From assembly GCF_000472525.1 (NCBI RefSeq), contig NZ_AWZT01000017.1, positions 1 to 64,000 of the forward strand: a DNA stretch of 64,000 nt, read 5' to 3'. The stretch is from Paraburkholderia dilworthii (GTDB taxonomy: Bacteria > Pseudomonadota > Gammaproteobacteria > Burkholderiales > Burkholderiaceae). Positions 16,194-25,797 of the stretch are shown here, piece after piece. The first letter of the stretch is position 1. Each line of letters opens with the position of its first letter. The position numbers were made by a program, and so were the translations under genes. The notes under the pieces were generated by a model that did no database searches, was not told where the DNA came from, and saw nothing but the letters and a program-made list of their open reading frames with translations.

Positions 16194-19100
16194 GGATGAC
16201 TCCAGGTTCGGAAGATGAATGATCGTGTGAGTCGTGTTCAGGTTCGCCCGGCCCAGCGTGAGGTGGGGCGGCATCGCGCCGATGCACGAGACTGAAGACG
16301 ACCGGAACGAACAGCAAGGTGGCGCAGGTTGCGCAGATCAGGCCGCCGATAACGGCTCGTCCGAGCGGCGCGTTCTGCTCACCGCCGTCGCCGAGACCCA
16401 GCGCCATCGGAGCCATGCCGATGATCATCGAGAGTGCCGTCATTAACACAGGACGAAACCGTGAGAAGCCCGCTTCGAAGGCCGCCCGCAGGGCGTCGTG
16501 AGTCACCGCGAGCCGTTCGCGTGCAAAGCTGACAACTAGTACGCTATTTGCAGTTGCCACACCCATGCAAAGAATCGCGCCAGTGAGAGCCGGCACCGAC
16601 AGCGGCGTGTGCGTCGCAAACAGCATCCACACGATGCCAGCCAGCGCCGCAGGCAACGCTGAGACGATCACAAAGGCGTCGCCCCACGAATGGAAGTTGA
16701 CGACGATCAGCAGATAGATGAGCGCGATCGCACCGACGAGGCCAAACAGCAGCCCGGTGAATGCGCTATTCATGGTCTGCACCTGACCTCGCAGCGTTAC
16801 CGTCGAGCCTTTGGGTACATCTTTCGCTGTTGCATGCACGATACCGTCGATGTCGCTCGCGACCGCACCCAGATCGCGGCCCTGCGGAGTGGCGTAAATA
16901 TCAAACAGCGGCTCGATGTTGTAGTGCGATACCACCGCGCTGCCGACGCCGCGCGTGATACTGGCGACACCGCCGAGCAATTGCGAGCGGCCACTTGCGT
17001 CTGTTACCGGGAGATTCTCGAGACTGGACAGCGATGCCATCCAGTATTCGGGGGTTTGCGCGACGATCGGGTACGAAACCCCGTTCGTTGGATTGAGCCA
17101 GTACGCGGGCGCCACCTGGCTCGTACCGGCGAGCGTTGCTACGACGGAGTTCGTCACATCCTCCTCGCTAATGCCCAGTCGTCCCGCGTGAGAGCGGTTC
17201 ACCGCGATGGTGAACTGCGGATAAGTGACCGCCTGCTGGATACGGCTATCGGCAATACCGGAGACCATCCGCACACGTCGCAACAGTTCGTTCGCGTACC
17301 GATGATTCCCGGCCTGGTCCGGCCCCGCGACTTGCAGATCGATCGGTGCCGGTGCGCCGAAATTCAGGATCTGGCTAACGATGTCCGCGGGCAGGAAAGA
17401 GAAGGTCGTACCTGGAAACTCTACGGGTAGCACTTCGCGCAGCCTTTTCACATATCGCGCCGTTGGCTCGTGATTCTCACGAAGCGAGATCATGATGTCG
17501 CCATCCTGTGAGCCGATGGTGCCGCTGTTGTTGTATGTCAGGTTGATACCGCTGACTGGCAGGCCAATATTGTCCACCACGCTGCCAAGTTGACCCGGCG
17601 GAATAACCTGGCGAATGGTGTTTTCAACGTGATCGAAAATAGTTGCCGTATTTTCGATGCGTGTCCCAACCGGCGCGCGCACATGCAAGGCGATCTCACC
17701 CGCGTCGATGTCGGGAAAGAAGTTCCGTCCGAGCCACGGTGAAAGTAGGAAAGACACGCATACGACGGCCAGTACGCCGACCACAAAGCGCTTCGGGTGC
17801 GTCAGCACAAGGCCGAGAAGCACACGGTACACACCTCGCACGCGTTCAAAGCATTGCTCGAAGCCGCGCTGGAAGCGCACGAACGGATTGCGCGACGTTG
17901 GACGTGTGGACATGCTGCCGTGAGAGTCGATTATCGCCGCGAGTTCACCGCTTGCATGCCCACCCGACGCATGCGGCGCGAGCAGGTACTGCGCCATCAT
18001 CGGCACAAACGTTCGCGACAGAATGAACGAAGCGATCATCGCAAACATCACGGCTTCGGCCATCGGCACGAAAAGGAACCGCGCAATGCCGTCGAGCAAC
18101 AGCATCGGAACGAACACGATGCAGATGCACAGCAATGAAACCAGTGCTGGCGTGACGATCTGCTGCGCGCCGTCCATGATCGCCCGCTGCACATCTTTCC
18201 CCTGTTCCAGGTGCCAGTTGATGTTCTCAATGGTGACCGTGGCGTCGTCGACAAGTATTCCTACTGCGAGCGCGAGCCCGCCTAGCGTCATCACGTTCAG
18301 CGTCTCGCCCATCGCGGAAAGCGCCGCCACTGCCGCGAGCAAGGCTAGCGGAATCGACGCCGCGATGATAAGCGTGGAGCGCCAACTGCCGAGGAAGAGC
18401 AGGATCATGGCGGACGTGAGGGCCGCTGCAATGACGCCTTCACGCACCACGCCGCTCACGGCACCCTTGACGAACTTTGACTGGTCGCCCATCGTGACCA
18501 GCTTCAATTGCGGGGGAAGCGAAGCTTCGACGAGCGGCAGTTTCGCCTTGACGCCAGAAATGATGTCGAGTGTCGAAGCGGACCCGTTCTTCAGGATACT
18601 CATTAGCACCGCGCGGCGGCCGTCCACCCGGACAATATTGGTTTGCGGCGGATATCCGTCCCGTACATGCGCGACATCGCGAATGTAGATTGTCGCGTCG
18701 CCGTCCACTTTCACAGGTAGCGCATTCAACTCGTCGAGGTCTACTGGACTATTATTCAGCTTGACGTTGTACTGGAATGCGCCAACCTTCTGCGTGCCGG
18801 CAGGGATGATCTGGTTCTGCCGGGCAAGCGCCGCGGCGACGTCTTCTGCCGACAGCTTTCTCGCCTGCAACGCTTTGGGATCGAGGTCAATCTGCACCTC
18901 TCGCGTCTTTCCGCCGTATGGCGTCGGAATAGCGACCCCCGGCACACTCAGCAATTGCGGGCGAATCGCGTTTGTCGCATAGTCAGCCAGTTGCTGCTCG
19001 TCGAGTGTGTCGCTTGTCAACGCTAACTGCAATACCGGAACAGTCGATGCGTTGTAGTTGAGAATCTGCGGCGGAGTCGTGCCGGGTGGCATCTGCTTGA

Positions 19101-19452
19101 GCACAGTCTGCGAGATCGATGTGACCTGGGCCGTCGCGGTACGGATGTCGACCGTTGGCTGAAAAAATATCTTGACGATGCCGTATCCCGTGAACGACTG
19201 CGATTCAATATGCGCAACATCGTTCACTGTCGTACCGAGCGTGCGCTCGTAGTAAGTAACGATTCGACCCGCCATGTCGTCAGGCTGTAGCCCCGTATAG
19301 CTCCATACGACGCTGATCACCGGAATGCGGATGTCGGGAAAAATGTCCGTCGGTGTGCGCAATGCCGATAAAGGGCCCAAAAGTAAAATCAGCATCGCGA
19401 GCACGATGAATGTATAGGGCCGCGTCAACGCCAGCCTGACCAGTTTCAACAT
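16183..19452 (-). CDS. RND efflux permease, first pump
   Basis: A 1089-residue proton-driven RND transporter with 12 membrane helices and two large periplasmic loops. The N-terminus (RPYTFIVLAMLILLLGPLSAL, then RTPTDIFPDI) is typical. The central helix 4 region has LGGLALAVGILVDDATVTIENINWHLEQG, with the paired Asp of the proton path. The C-terminus carries a charged His/Glu/Asp-rich tail of about 25 residues. It is the first gene of the permease-adaptor-channel operon. Its promoter candidate at 19540-19593 has the same geometry as that of the second pump. Substrates cannot be inferred. Confidence 0.92.
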   Translation of the reverse strand: MLKLVRLALTRPYTFIVLAMLILLLGPLSALRTPTDIFPDIRIPVISVVWSYTGLQPDDMAGRIVTYYERTLGTTVNDVAHIESQSFTGYGIVKIFFQPTVDIRTATAQVTSISQTVLKQMPPGTTPPQILNYNASTVPVLQLALTSDTLDEQQLADYATNAIRPQLLSVPGVAIPTPYGGKTREVQIDLDPKALQARKLSAEDVAAALARQNQIIPAGTQKVGAFQYNVKLNNSPVDLDELNALPVKVDGDATIYIRDVAHVRDGYPPQTNIVRVDGRRAVLMSILKNGSASTLDIISGVKAKLPLVEASLPPQLKLVTMGDQSKFVKGAVSGVVREGVIAAALTSAMILLFLGSWRSTLIIAASIPLALLAAVAALSAMGETLNVMTLGGLALAVGILVDDATVTIENINWHLEQGKDVQRAIMDGAQQIVTPALVSLLCICIVFVPMLLLDGIARFLFVPMAEAVMFAMIASFILSRTFVPMMAQYLLAPHASGGHASGELAAIIDSHGSMSTRPTSRNPFVRFQRGFEQCFERVRGVYRVLLGLVLTHPKRFVVGVLAVVCVSFLLSPWLGRNFFPDIDAGEIALHVRAPVGTRIENTATIFDHVENTIRQVIPPGQLGSVVDNIGLPVSGINLTYNNSGTIGSQDGDIMISLRENHEPTARYVKRLREVLPVEFPGTTFSFLPADIVSQILNFGAPAPIDLQVAGPDQAGNHRYANELLRRVRMVSGIADSRIQQAVTYPQFTIAVNRSHAGRLGISEEDVTNSVVATLAGTSQVAPAYWLNPTNGVSYPIVAQTPEYWMASLSSLENLPVTDASGRSQLLGGVASITRGVGSAVVSHYNIEPLFDIYATPQGRDLGAVASDIDGIVHATAKDVPKGSTVTLRGQVQTMNSAFTGLLFGLVGAIALIYLLIVVNFHSWGDAFVIVSALPAALAGIVWMLFATHTPLSVPALTGAILCMGVATANSVLVVSFARERLAVTHDALRAAFEAGFSRFRPVLMTALSMIIGMAPMALGLGDGGEQNAPLGRAVIGGLICATCATLLFVPVVFSLVHRRDAAPPHAGPGEPEHDSHDHSSSEPGVIHVN

Positions 19453-19884
19453 CGGAACAGCTCCATTCAGGAAAGCGCATGGTCATCGCGCGCATGCATC
19501 GGTATACGATCGAGGCATGAAACGCCTGTTTATGAGGGGATTCTGAACGCGGAGCGCTAACAGAGTCCTACCTCGAACATTAAGGAAGTTTTAGTTCACG
19601 AGACTCGTATGAACCGGAGCTGGAGATAAAGCTTAGAGGTCTGGGACGCTTCTATGCATTGCCGCCGCTGGAGAGCGTGCGACTGCCGCTCTCCAGCCGC
19701 CCCATGTACAGTGTTCGGCGTGGTGGCACTACGAACAGACAGCCGCGTAGCGCTTAAAGCGCGGCTCGGCGACATCCGAATTGCCGCGAAGAACTGATGC
19801 CCGTTACGCACCAGGCTACGTCAGCAGCTATCAGGTGCTGCACGGAGGGTGCGACGAAGCCCCATCAAAACGACGGCCTCCAGT
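19453..19884. other. Intergenic region upstream of the first RND operon
   Basis: No gene is supported between the LysR gene end and the permease start, both on the minus strand. The candidate promoter of the pump operon lies at 19540-19593. The rest shows nothing I can name. Confidence 0.5.
19540..19593 (-). promoter_or_regulatory. Candidate paired half-site promoter of the first RND operon
   Basis: On the minus strand: TAAA (19593-19590), six bases, TTAATG (19583-19578), then CAGAAT as -10 at 19545-19540, 48 nt after the first half-site base. The flanking TTAATGTTCGAGG resembles TTAATGTCGGGG at the two-component promoter near 7908. Confidence 0.45.
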
Positions 19885-20808
19885 TCACGCGACGGCCTTA
19901 AGGAACGACGCACCATCGATAATGCGATAGTGGTCCACCGCAAAGTCTACGAAACTCCGCACCCTTCTTGACAATAGCCCGGGCGACGAATACAACGCGC
20001 ACAGATTTCTCGCGCCGCTGCCGACATTGAATTCTTTAAACAGCTTGACCAGTGCCCCGCTTTGCAATTCCGGTTCAACTATCGAACTTGGTAACAAAGC
20101 GATTCCCAGGTCGTGCATGCATGCGGACTTCAGCATCGCATAGCTGGAAGACGCGATCCCGGCAGATGCGGTGACGCGTGAGACCCGGTTGCGATCCAGG
20201 AATTCCCAGCAACGAGCCCCGGTCCCTGACCGGTATAACAGCGTGTGCCGGGTGAGATCCGATGGGAGATTCGGCGTGTCGTGGCTGGACAGGTACTGGG
20301 GCGACGCGACGACAACTTGCGGAATGCGCAGCAGTGGACGGCAGACGAGCGCTGAACTGAATCGCCCAGGATCGTCCGAGAAGCAGACGTCAAAACCACC
20401 TTCGACCATATCGATATGGACATCGAAAGTAGTCACCTCGAAAGAGACGCCGGGATGCAAGTCCCGGTAGGACGCAACCAGTCGTACGAGCCCGCCGTCA
20501 GCGAACGTTGCGACGCTCGCAATCCGCAGTGCCCCGCGCAACTCCCGGGTCGACTGAACCAGGGACGTCTCCATTTCGTCCAACTGTTCGATGATTGCGC
20601 GACAACCCTCAAGGTAATCGCGACCGGCCTCCGTTAGCGAGAGCGTGCGGGTGGTCCGGTTGATCAAGCGGGTGTGCAGATGAGCTTCCAGTAAACCAAT
20701 GCTGCGTGTGACCGATGCAGCTGATAGGCCCAGTTGTCTCGCGGCCAGATTGAAGCTGCCGAGGCCGACCACCCGGGTGAAGACACGCATCGCCTGAAGC
20801 TGATTCAT
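19885..20808 (-). CDS. LysR-family transcriptional regulator
   Basis: 307 residues. The N-terminal winged helix-turn-helix (MNQLQAMRVFTRVVGLGSFNLAARQLGLS, AASVTRSIGLLEAHLHTRL, NRTTRTLSLTEAG) is followed by a periplasmic-binding-like effector domain. It is of the short-domain type common in Burkholderia (DIHVDMVEGGFDVCF-like region). ATG 20808 is preferred over 20823 because the family begins directly at the first helix. It is divergent from the porin at 21197 and upstream of the RND operon on the same strand; either may be its target. No effector is predictable. Confidence 0.9.
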   Translation of the reverse strand: MNQLQAMRVFTRVVGLGSFNLAARQLGLSAASVTRSIGLLEAHLHTRLINRTTRTLSLTEAGRDYLEGCRAIIEQLDEMETSLVQSTRELRGALRIASVATFADGGLVRLVASYRDLHPGVSFEVTTFDVHIDMVEGGFDVCFSDDPGRFSSALVCRPLLRIPQVVVASPQYLSSHDTPNLPSDLTRHTLLYRSGTGARCWEFLDRNRVSRVTASAGIASSSYAMLKSACMHDLGIALLPSSIVEPELQSGALVKLFKEFNVGSGARNLCALYSSPGLLSRRVRSFVDFAVDHYRIIDGASFLKAVA

Positions 20809-21196
20809 GATGCAATGGTCCATGGTTGAACAATGGATACATCATTGCTTACTCCCCTTAAAGTGCTCGCTCCACGTTTGTGAAGCCTTTTTTAGTTTTG
20901 CCTCGCCATCACCAACAAAAATAGTAAGTCAAGCGGGGGGTAGCCAAATACAACGGCTCGCGCTGCCGCATCACGCCTGGATCCGGGCACTTTCCGCGCC
21001 TGGAAAAGTTCACGCGCTTTGTTCGACTTTCCTGAATGCTCGGTTTCATTTTCTTGTGAACGACAGTCAATTCTCGCTACCTAGACTTGCTTGCCTTTCA
21101 AGGCGAGTGGCCGAAATTGCGTAGGCAATTTTTCGGTCGATCGTCTGCGGCTCCCTGGCAAATATCATACGGACAACTCTTAAATTGCGAGCGAAA
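20809..21196. other. Divergent promoter region between LysR gene and second porin
   Basis: No gene is seen. TGAA and TTTCA half-sites near 21033-21048 resemble the paired motif elsewhere, but the spacing does not fit. The region must hold the promoters of both flanking genes. Confidence 0.45.
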
Positions 21197-22363
21197 ATGA
21201 AAAAGACGAACTTGACGTGGGCAGCTTTGGCCTCCTTGATGCTGGTCACCGGCGTAGCGCACGCACAATCAAGTGTGACGCTCTATGGGCTTCTTGATGA
21301 GGGTCTCAACTTCACGAGCAACGCAAACGGACACGGCACCTATCAAATGAAAAGCGGTGACACGTACGGCAGCCGTTGGGGCTTGCGAGGCAATGAAGAT
21401 CTCGGTGGGGGCCTGAAGGCGGTATTCAAGCTGGAAAGCGGCTTCGATACGAACAGTGGACAGGCGAGCCAGGGTGGCCGTCTGTTCGGCCGCCAGGCAT
21501 ACGTCGGATTGTCGTCCGATCAGTACGGTACCCTCACCTTCGGTCGTCAGTACGATACCAGCGTCGATGACCTCGGCTTCGCCGGGCTTACCGCAGCCGG
21601 AAATTATGCTGGCGATGTCAACTCGCATCCGTTCGACAACGACAACGCAGACTGGGATTTCCGCGTGAACAACGTTGTCAAGTATGTGAGCCCGACATAC
21701 CGTGGCCTGACTGGCGAAGCGATGTACGGTTTTAGCAACCAGGCGGGCGGGTTCGCGAACAATCGCACATGGGGCGCGACGTTGAATTACAAGAACGGTG
21801 GTTTGACGATGGCGGCGTCCTATCTCAAGCTCGACAACCCCGGCGCGAACTCAAACTCAAGCGGTTCCGTTACCACCGACGCGGTGTTTGCCGGTTCGTC
21901 GCAGCAGGATATCGGCGTGGCTGCTTCTTACCGCTTTGCCCATTCGCTGGCCGCACTCGCCTATTCGCATGTCGACGTGTATGACCCGACTTCCAACCCT
22001 TATATCGGGTCATCAAGTGGGCCCTCGGGCGGCACATGGAACTCGTGGAAATTCGACAACTTCGAAGCGAATGAGCAGTACTTCTTCCGACCGGACCTGT
22101 GGCTCGGCGCAGCATACACGTTCACGGTCGCCCACCTTCACTCGACGAGCGGTTCCTTTACCCCCAAATGGCACCAGGTCGGTCTCACGCTTGACTACGA
22201 TCTGAGCAAGAGCACGTCAGTCTATGTGCAAGGCGCCTACCAACACGTCGTCAGCGCGCACACCGGCACTAACTTTGACTATGCTTTTATCCCCGCCGCG
22301 GCCGCCATGTCTACCAGTGAGAACCAGATGGTCTATCGCGTCGCCATGATTCATCGCTTCTGA
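21197..22363 (+). CDS. Gram-negative trimeric porin, second copy
   Basis: A 388-residue outer-membrane porin. The signal peptide MKKTNLTWAALASLMLVTGVAHA is followed by QSSVTLYGLLDEGLNF, and the protein ends MIHRF with the required terminal Phe. The LGGGLKAVFKLESGF, GRLFGRQAYVGLSS and TFGRQYDT motifs match the porin at 12282, and the two share most strand positions. ATG 21197 is taken as the start because the signal peptide begins there; the ribosome site GAGCG is weak. It is divergent from a LysR gene. Confidence 0.92.
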   Translation: MKKTNLTWAALASLMLVTGVAHAQSSVTLYGLLDEGLNFTSNANGHGTYQMKSGDTYGSRWGLRGNEDLGGGLKAVFKLESGFDTNSGQASQGGRLFGRQAYVGLSSDQYGTLTFGRQYDTSVDDLGFAGLTAAGNYAGDVNSHPFDNDNADWDFRVNNVVKYVSPTYRGLTGEAMYGFSNQAGGFANNRTWGATLNYKNGGLTMAASYLKLDNPGANSNSSGSVTTDAVFAGSSQQDIGVAASYRFAHSLAALAYSHVDVYDPTSNPYIGSSSGPSGGTWNSWKFDNFEANEQYFFRPDLWLGAAYTFTVAHLHSTSGSFTPKWHQVGLTLDYDLSKSTSVYVQGAYQHVVSAHTGTNFDYAFIPAAAAMSTSENQMVYRVAMIHRF

Positions 22364-22400
22364 CGTGGTACGCCACCGCGTGCTCTGCGAATGATGAAGT

Positions 22401-22432
22401 TCGGCCCAGCGCTCCACGGAGCGCTGGGCCGA
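22401..22432. terminator. Strong hairpin after the second porin
   Basis: A perfect 13-bp stem, TCGGCCCAGCGCT (22401-22413) and AGCGCTGGGCCGA (22420-22432), with a 6-nt loop. It lies between the porin and the convergent amidase gene and probably serves both strands. Confidence 0.65.
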
Positions 22433-22547
22433 GTATCGTGCCCGCAGTTCGCTGCCGGTAAGCGGGGATCGACCGCCTGGGCCCCGTCCAGTTCGACCGG
22501 CGCGTCCGCATCATGCGGATCTCTATTGTCCCGGCGTGCCACCGCGT

Positions 22548-23900
22548 TCAGCTGCGCCGCAACGCCACCGCCGCTTGCCAACCGGTGCGCGCTTCGACCC
22601 ACTCCGCCAGCATCAGCAAATCCAGGTCGCCGTGAGCGGCGCCCACTAGTTGTGCGCCAAGCGGCAAGCCCGCAGGTCCGAAGCCCACCGGCACAGTCAC
22701 GGCCGGCACCCCGAGAAAGGTCCACGGCGCGCAGAACGCCGCGTCGCCCGTATAGTCGAGACCGCGCGGCGGTTCGCCCGAGGCTGGCGCGACCAGCAGC
22801 GCATCTAGCGCCATCGCACGGGTGAGCCAGTCGTGAAAGCGATGCGCCATCGGCATCTGCGCCGCCTTGATGCCGGCGTAGGCGGTCGCGGGCAGTTTGC
22901 GCCCTTCTTCGACGAGACCGCGCATTGCCTGACTCACGAGTTCGGGCGTGCGGTCGACAAGTTCGCCGTGCGTGATGGCAGCTTCCACCGACATCAGTTT
23001 CAACGCATGCGCGGGCGTGTCGAAAATCTCCGCCGGCAGATCGACCGTGACAATCTCGGCGCCGTCTCGCGCGAGCTGGGCCGCGAGCCTGTCGAGCGCG
23101 GCTTGTTGCGCGGGCTCGATCTCGCCGCCGGCCTGTTTCGACAGCACGCCGAAGCGCGGCGTCCCAGTGCCTCGCGCGGTCGCAGCAGAAAGCGGAACAT
23201 GCGAGACATGCGGATCAGCTGCGTGCGCGCCAGTGACGAGCGCGAATGCGTAAGCCACATCCGCGACGCTCGCCGCGAACATGCCGACATGGTCGAGCGA
23301 GCACGCCAGCGGCAACACGCCCGTACGTGCGATCGCGCCGTAAGTCGGCTTGAAACCGACGATGCCGCAGTACGCCGCCGGCCGGATCACCGAGCCCTGC
23401 GTCTGCGTACCGAGTGCGAGCGGCACGATACCCGCCGCCACCGCCGCCGCGGACCCGCTCGACGAACCGCCCGGCGTGAACTCGCCATTCCACGGATTGA
23501 CGGTCGCGCCCGGCTGACGCCACGCGAATTCGGTGGTCACGGTCTTGCCGATAATCGACGCGCCCGCCGCACGCAAACGCGCGACCACCCACGCATCGTG
23601 CTCAGGGCGCCGTCCCTTGTAGGCGGGCGAATTGAATTCGGTCGGCATGTCGGCGGTATCGATAACGTCCTTCACGGCGACCGGCACGCCCGCCAGCGGC
23701 GAAGCGACATCGACGGCATTAACGGGCGCGGCGTCCGGTAAATAGCAGAACGCATGCAACGACGCCTGCGATTCGTACGCCGCATGGTAGGCGTGCGACA
23801 CATACTGCTCGAGCCCGGCCTCGCCCGACGCAACCTCGGCGCGAATCCGGGCGATGGTGGGAATCGGCGCGATGTTGGAAGAAGCAGAGAACATGGTCAT
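22548..23900 (-). CDS. Amidase (amidase-signature family)
   Basis: A 450-residue amide hydrolase with the Ser-cisSer-Lys triad: Lys77 in VPVAVKDVI, Ser146 in the GGSSSGS loop and Ser170 in TQTQGSVIRP. The start is ATG 23900, overlapping the substrate-binding protein gene by 4 nt (ATGA), so the two are translationally coupled. It is the last gene of a cluster with an ABC importer, an MFS carrier and a gamma-glutamyltransferase-like enzyme, and probably releases ammonia or an acid from the imported amide. The substrate is unknown; relatives are often annotated AtzF- or GatA-like without proof. Confidence 0.88.
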   Translation of the reverse strand: MTMFSASSNIAPIPTIARIRAEVASGEAGLEQYVSHAYHAAYESQASLHAFCYLPDAAPVNAVDVASPLAGVPVAVKDVIDTADMPTEFNSPAYKGRRPEHDAWVVARLRAAGASIIGKTVTTEFAWRQPGATVNPWNGEFTPGGSSSGSAAAVAAGIVPLALGTQTQGSVIRPAAYCGIVGFKPTYGAIARTGVLPLACSLDHVGMFAASVADVAYAFALVTGAHAADPHVSHVPLSAATARGTGTPRFGVLSKQAGGEIEPAQQAALDRLAAQLARDGAEIVTVDLPAEIFDTPAHALKLMSVEAAITHGELVDRTPELVSQAMRGLVEEGRKLPATAYAGIKAAQMPMAHRFHDWLTRAMALDALLVAPASGEPPRGLDYTGDAAFCAPWTFLGVPAVTVPVGFGPAGLPLGAQLVGAAHGDLDLLMLAEWVEARTGWQAAVALRRS

Positions 23901-24901
23901 GGAAGAGTCGGCAAACGGTGCCATTTCGCGGCAAGCGCCGGCTGGATGTAGCTCTGAACGATGAATCTGTCGTAGTTGGGCTGCTGCTTCAGGTTGCCGA
24001 GCGCGATCTGCGTATCCATCGCAACAGTCAGCGCTTTCGGCGTGATCCTGACGTCCTTCGGATACACGCCTTCGTCCAGCATGCGCTTCACGGCTGCGTC
24101 GACTACCGCGGGATCGAGCGTCGGGAATTCCTTGCGCGCAATCGCTGCAGTTTCCGCGGGGTGGCTCTGCATGTACAGCAGCGCGTTTTGCAGCCCCTTT
24201 ACGAAACGCGCGGCCGCGTCGGGATCGACGCTGCGTTTGGCGGAGATCGAAGAGAACGCATATTCGCCATAGAGCTTCGGAAACCCGAGCGCGACTTTCA
24301 TGCCCTTCGCGACAGCCTGATCGAGACCCGGCTCATACATCACCGCGATCTTCGCCTGGCCGGCAACGAGCGGGCCGATCTCCGAGCCGAGCGGCACCTG
24401 AACCAGCTTGACGTCGCTTTGCGACATGCCGTTCTCCTTCAACAGCTTGAAGAACAGCGACGTGCTCGTAGTTGGCATCTGTCCCGACACAACCACCTGA
24501 TCCTTCACGTCCTTGATGCCGCTAAACCTTGCACCCGGCGCAACCGCGATCCACACTGCCGCGCCGTTTACGACATTGGCAATCACATCGACATCGGCGC
24601 CCTTCTCGGCGGCCACGGCCGTCCACTCCGGTCCGTGCAGCGAGAAATCGGCGCTCCCCGACAGCACCGCGGAGAGCGCAGCACTCGGGCTGCCGGCGGT
24701 CTGCTTGTTCACGTCGAGTCCCTGCTTTTCGAAAAAGCCGCCGTCGATCGCCACATAGAGCGGCAGATACAGCATCGACTGGAACGCCTGCGAAATAGTC
24801 ACTTTCTTGTCCGCGGCAAGTGCCGGTGTCGAAACGGCTGCAACGGTCAGTGCCAAAGCGGTACTCAGCGCGGTCAGCGCTCTTCTTGCGGTTAGTGCCA
24901 T
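23897..24901 (-). CDS. ABC transporter substrate-binding protein, NitT/TauT type
   Basis: 334 residues with a signal peptide ending TPALA-A (about residue 29). A SsuA/THI5-like binding fold follows: ISQAFQSMLYLPLYVAIDGGFFEKQGLDV, then SPSAALSAVLSGSADF. This class captures sulfonates, nitrate, pyrimidine precursors or related small organics in the periplasm. ATG 24901 follows CAGGGACAG. It lies 41 nt after the permease gene and overlaps the amidase gene, so ligand and amidase substrate are probably related (inference). Confidence 0.9.
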   Translation of the reverse strand: MALTARRALTALSTALALTVAAVSTPALAADKKVTISQAFQSMLYLPLYVAIDGGFFEKQGLDVNKQTAGSPSAALSAVLSGSADFSLHGPEWTAVAAEKGADVDVIANVVNGAAVWIAVAPGARFSGIKDVKDQVVVSGQMPTTSTSLFFKLLKENGMSQSDVKLVQVPLGSEIGPLVAGQAKIAVMYEPGLDQAVAKGMKVALGFPKLYGEYAFSSISAKRSVDPDAAARFVKGLQNALLYMQSHPAETAAIARKEFPTLDPAVVDAAVKRMLDEGVYPKDVRITPKALTVAMDTQIALGNLKQQPNYDRFIVQSYIQPALAAKWHRLPTLP

Positions 24902-24942
24902 CGTCTGTCCCTGGGTAAAGTGGTTGGAGTGCCGGAAACGCG

Positions 24943-25797
24943 TTAAACCTTGAGGGTGGTGGTATTCGACGCCTGCCGCCACGGCAGCAGCTTGCGCTCG
25001 ACCATATCGATAAGGAAGTAAAGGACGAAGCCGATCGCCATTAGCACGAACAGGCCCTCCCACACGGTATTGAGGTCGTACAGGCTCGACGCTGTAAAGA
25101 TCATGTGTCCGAGGCCTTTCTCAGATGAGATGAACTCGCCCACCACCGCGCCCACCAGACCGAAGCCGACGTTGATCCGAAACGTCGAGATCACGTAGGG
25201 CAGCGTGAACGGCACCACCACTTTCATGAACACGTCATTCTTGTTCGCGCCGAGCGTGACGAGCAGCGCCTGCAGGTCTGGATCGGCGTCTTTCGCCGCC
25301 TCATAGGCGGCAATCAGCGCGACGATTGCGGTCAGCGAAATAGCCAGCGCGACCTTCGAGATGAGCCCGGTGCCGAACCACAGAATCACGATCGGCGCAA
25401 AAGCGATCTTCGGCACACTGTTGATCGCGACGATGAACGGCTCGATCAGCCGCGCGACGAACGGCGAATACCACAGCGCGAGTCCGCACACCGAACCGGC
25501 TGCCGTGCCGAACACGAAGCCGAGAATGGCTTCGAAGAGCGTATAGCCTGTGTCGATGAAAAGCTGATGCGATTGCATGTCGCGTAGTAGCGCGGCGAAA
25601 ATTTTCGACGGCGAACCGACGAGAAAATTCGATACCCAGCCCAGGCGCGCAGCGCCTTCCCATACCGCGAAGAACGCGATTACTGCCGCCAGTTGCAACA
25701 GCGAACGGCCCCAGCCGCTGTCGAGCACGAACCGCACTGGAGCTTTCGGCGAGCGCTGGGCCGGCGCGGTTTTGTCCATGGAAGCGGATTGGGTCAT
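24943..25797 (-). CDS. ABC transporter permease, NitT/TauT type
   Basis: A 284-residue inner-membrane permease with about six helices and the EAA coupling loop (EAAKDADPDLQALLVTLGA). The N-terminal 35 residues are polar and cytoplasmic. ATG 25797 is placed by GGAGGTGAAG and overlaps the ATPase stop by 4 nt. It probably forms a homodimer with the ATPase and binding protein encoded on either side. Confidence 0.92.
   Translation of the reverse strand: MTQSASMDKTAPAQRSPKAPVRFVLDSGWGRSLLQLAAVIAFFAVWEGAARLGWVSNFLVGSPSKIFAALLRDMQSHQLFIDTGYTLFEAILGFVFGTAAGSVCGLALWYSPFVARLIEPFIVAINSVPKIAFAPIVILWFGTGLISKVALAISLTAIVALIAAYEAAKDADPDLQALLVTLGANKNDVFMKVVVPFTLPYVISTFRINVGFGLVGAVVGEFISSEKGLGHMIFTASSLYDLNTVWEGLFVLMAIGFVLYFLIDMVERKLLPWRQASNTTTLKV

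Noticed and set aside
21033..21087. Possible further paired half-site promoter before the second porin
   Set aside because: TGAA and TTTCA are present, but the half-site spacing is two bases too long and the -10 distance does not match.
22833..23741. 302-codon plus-strand open frame
   Set aside because: Lies wholly antisense to the well-supported amidase gene and is Arg-rich, as expected for a shadow frame.
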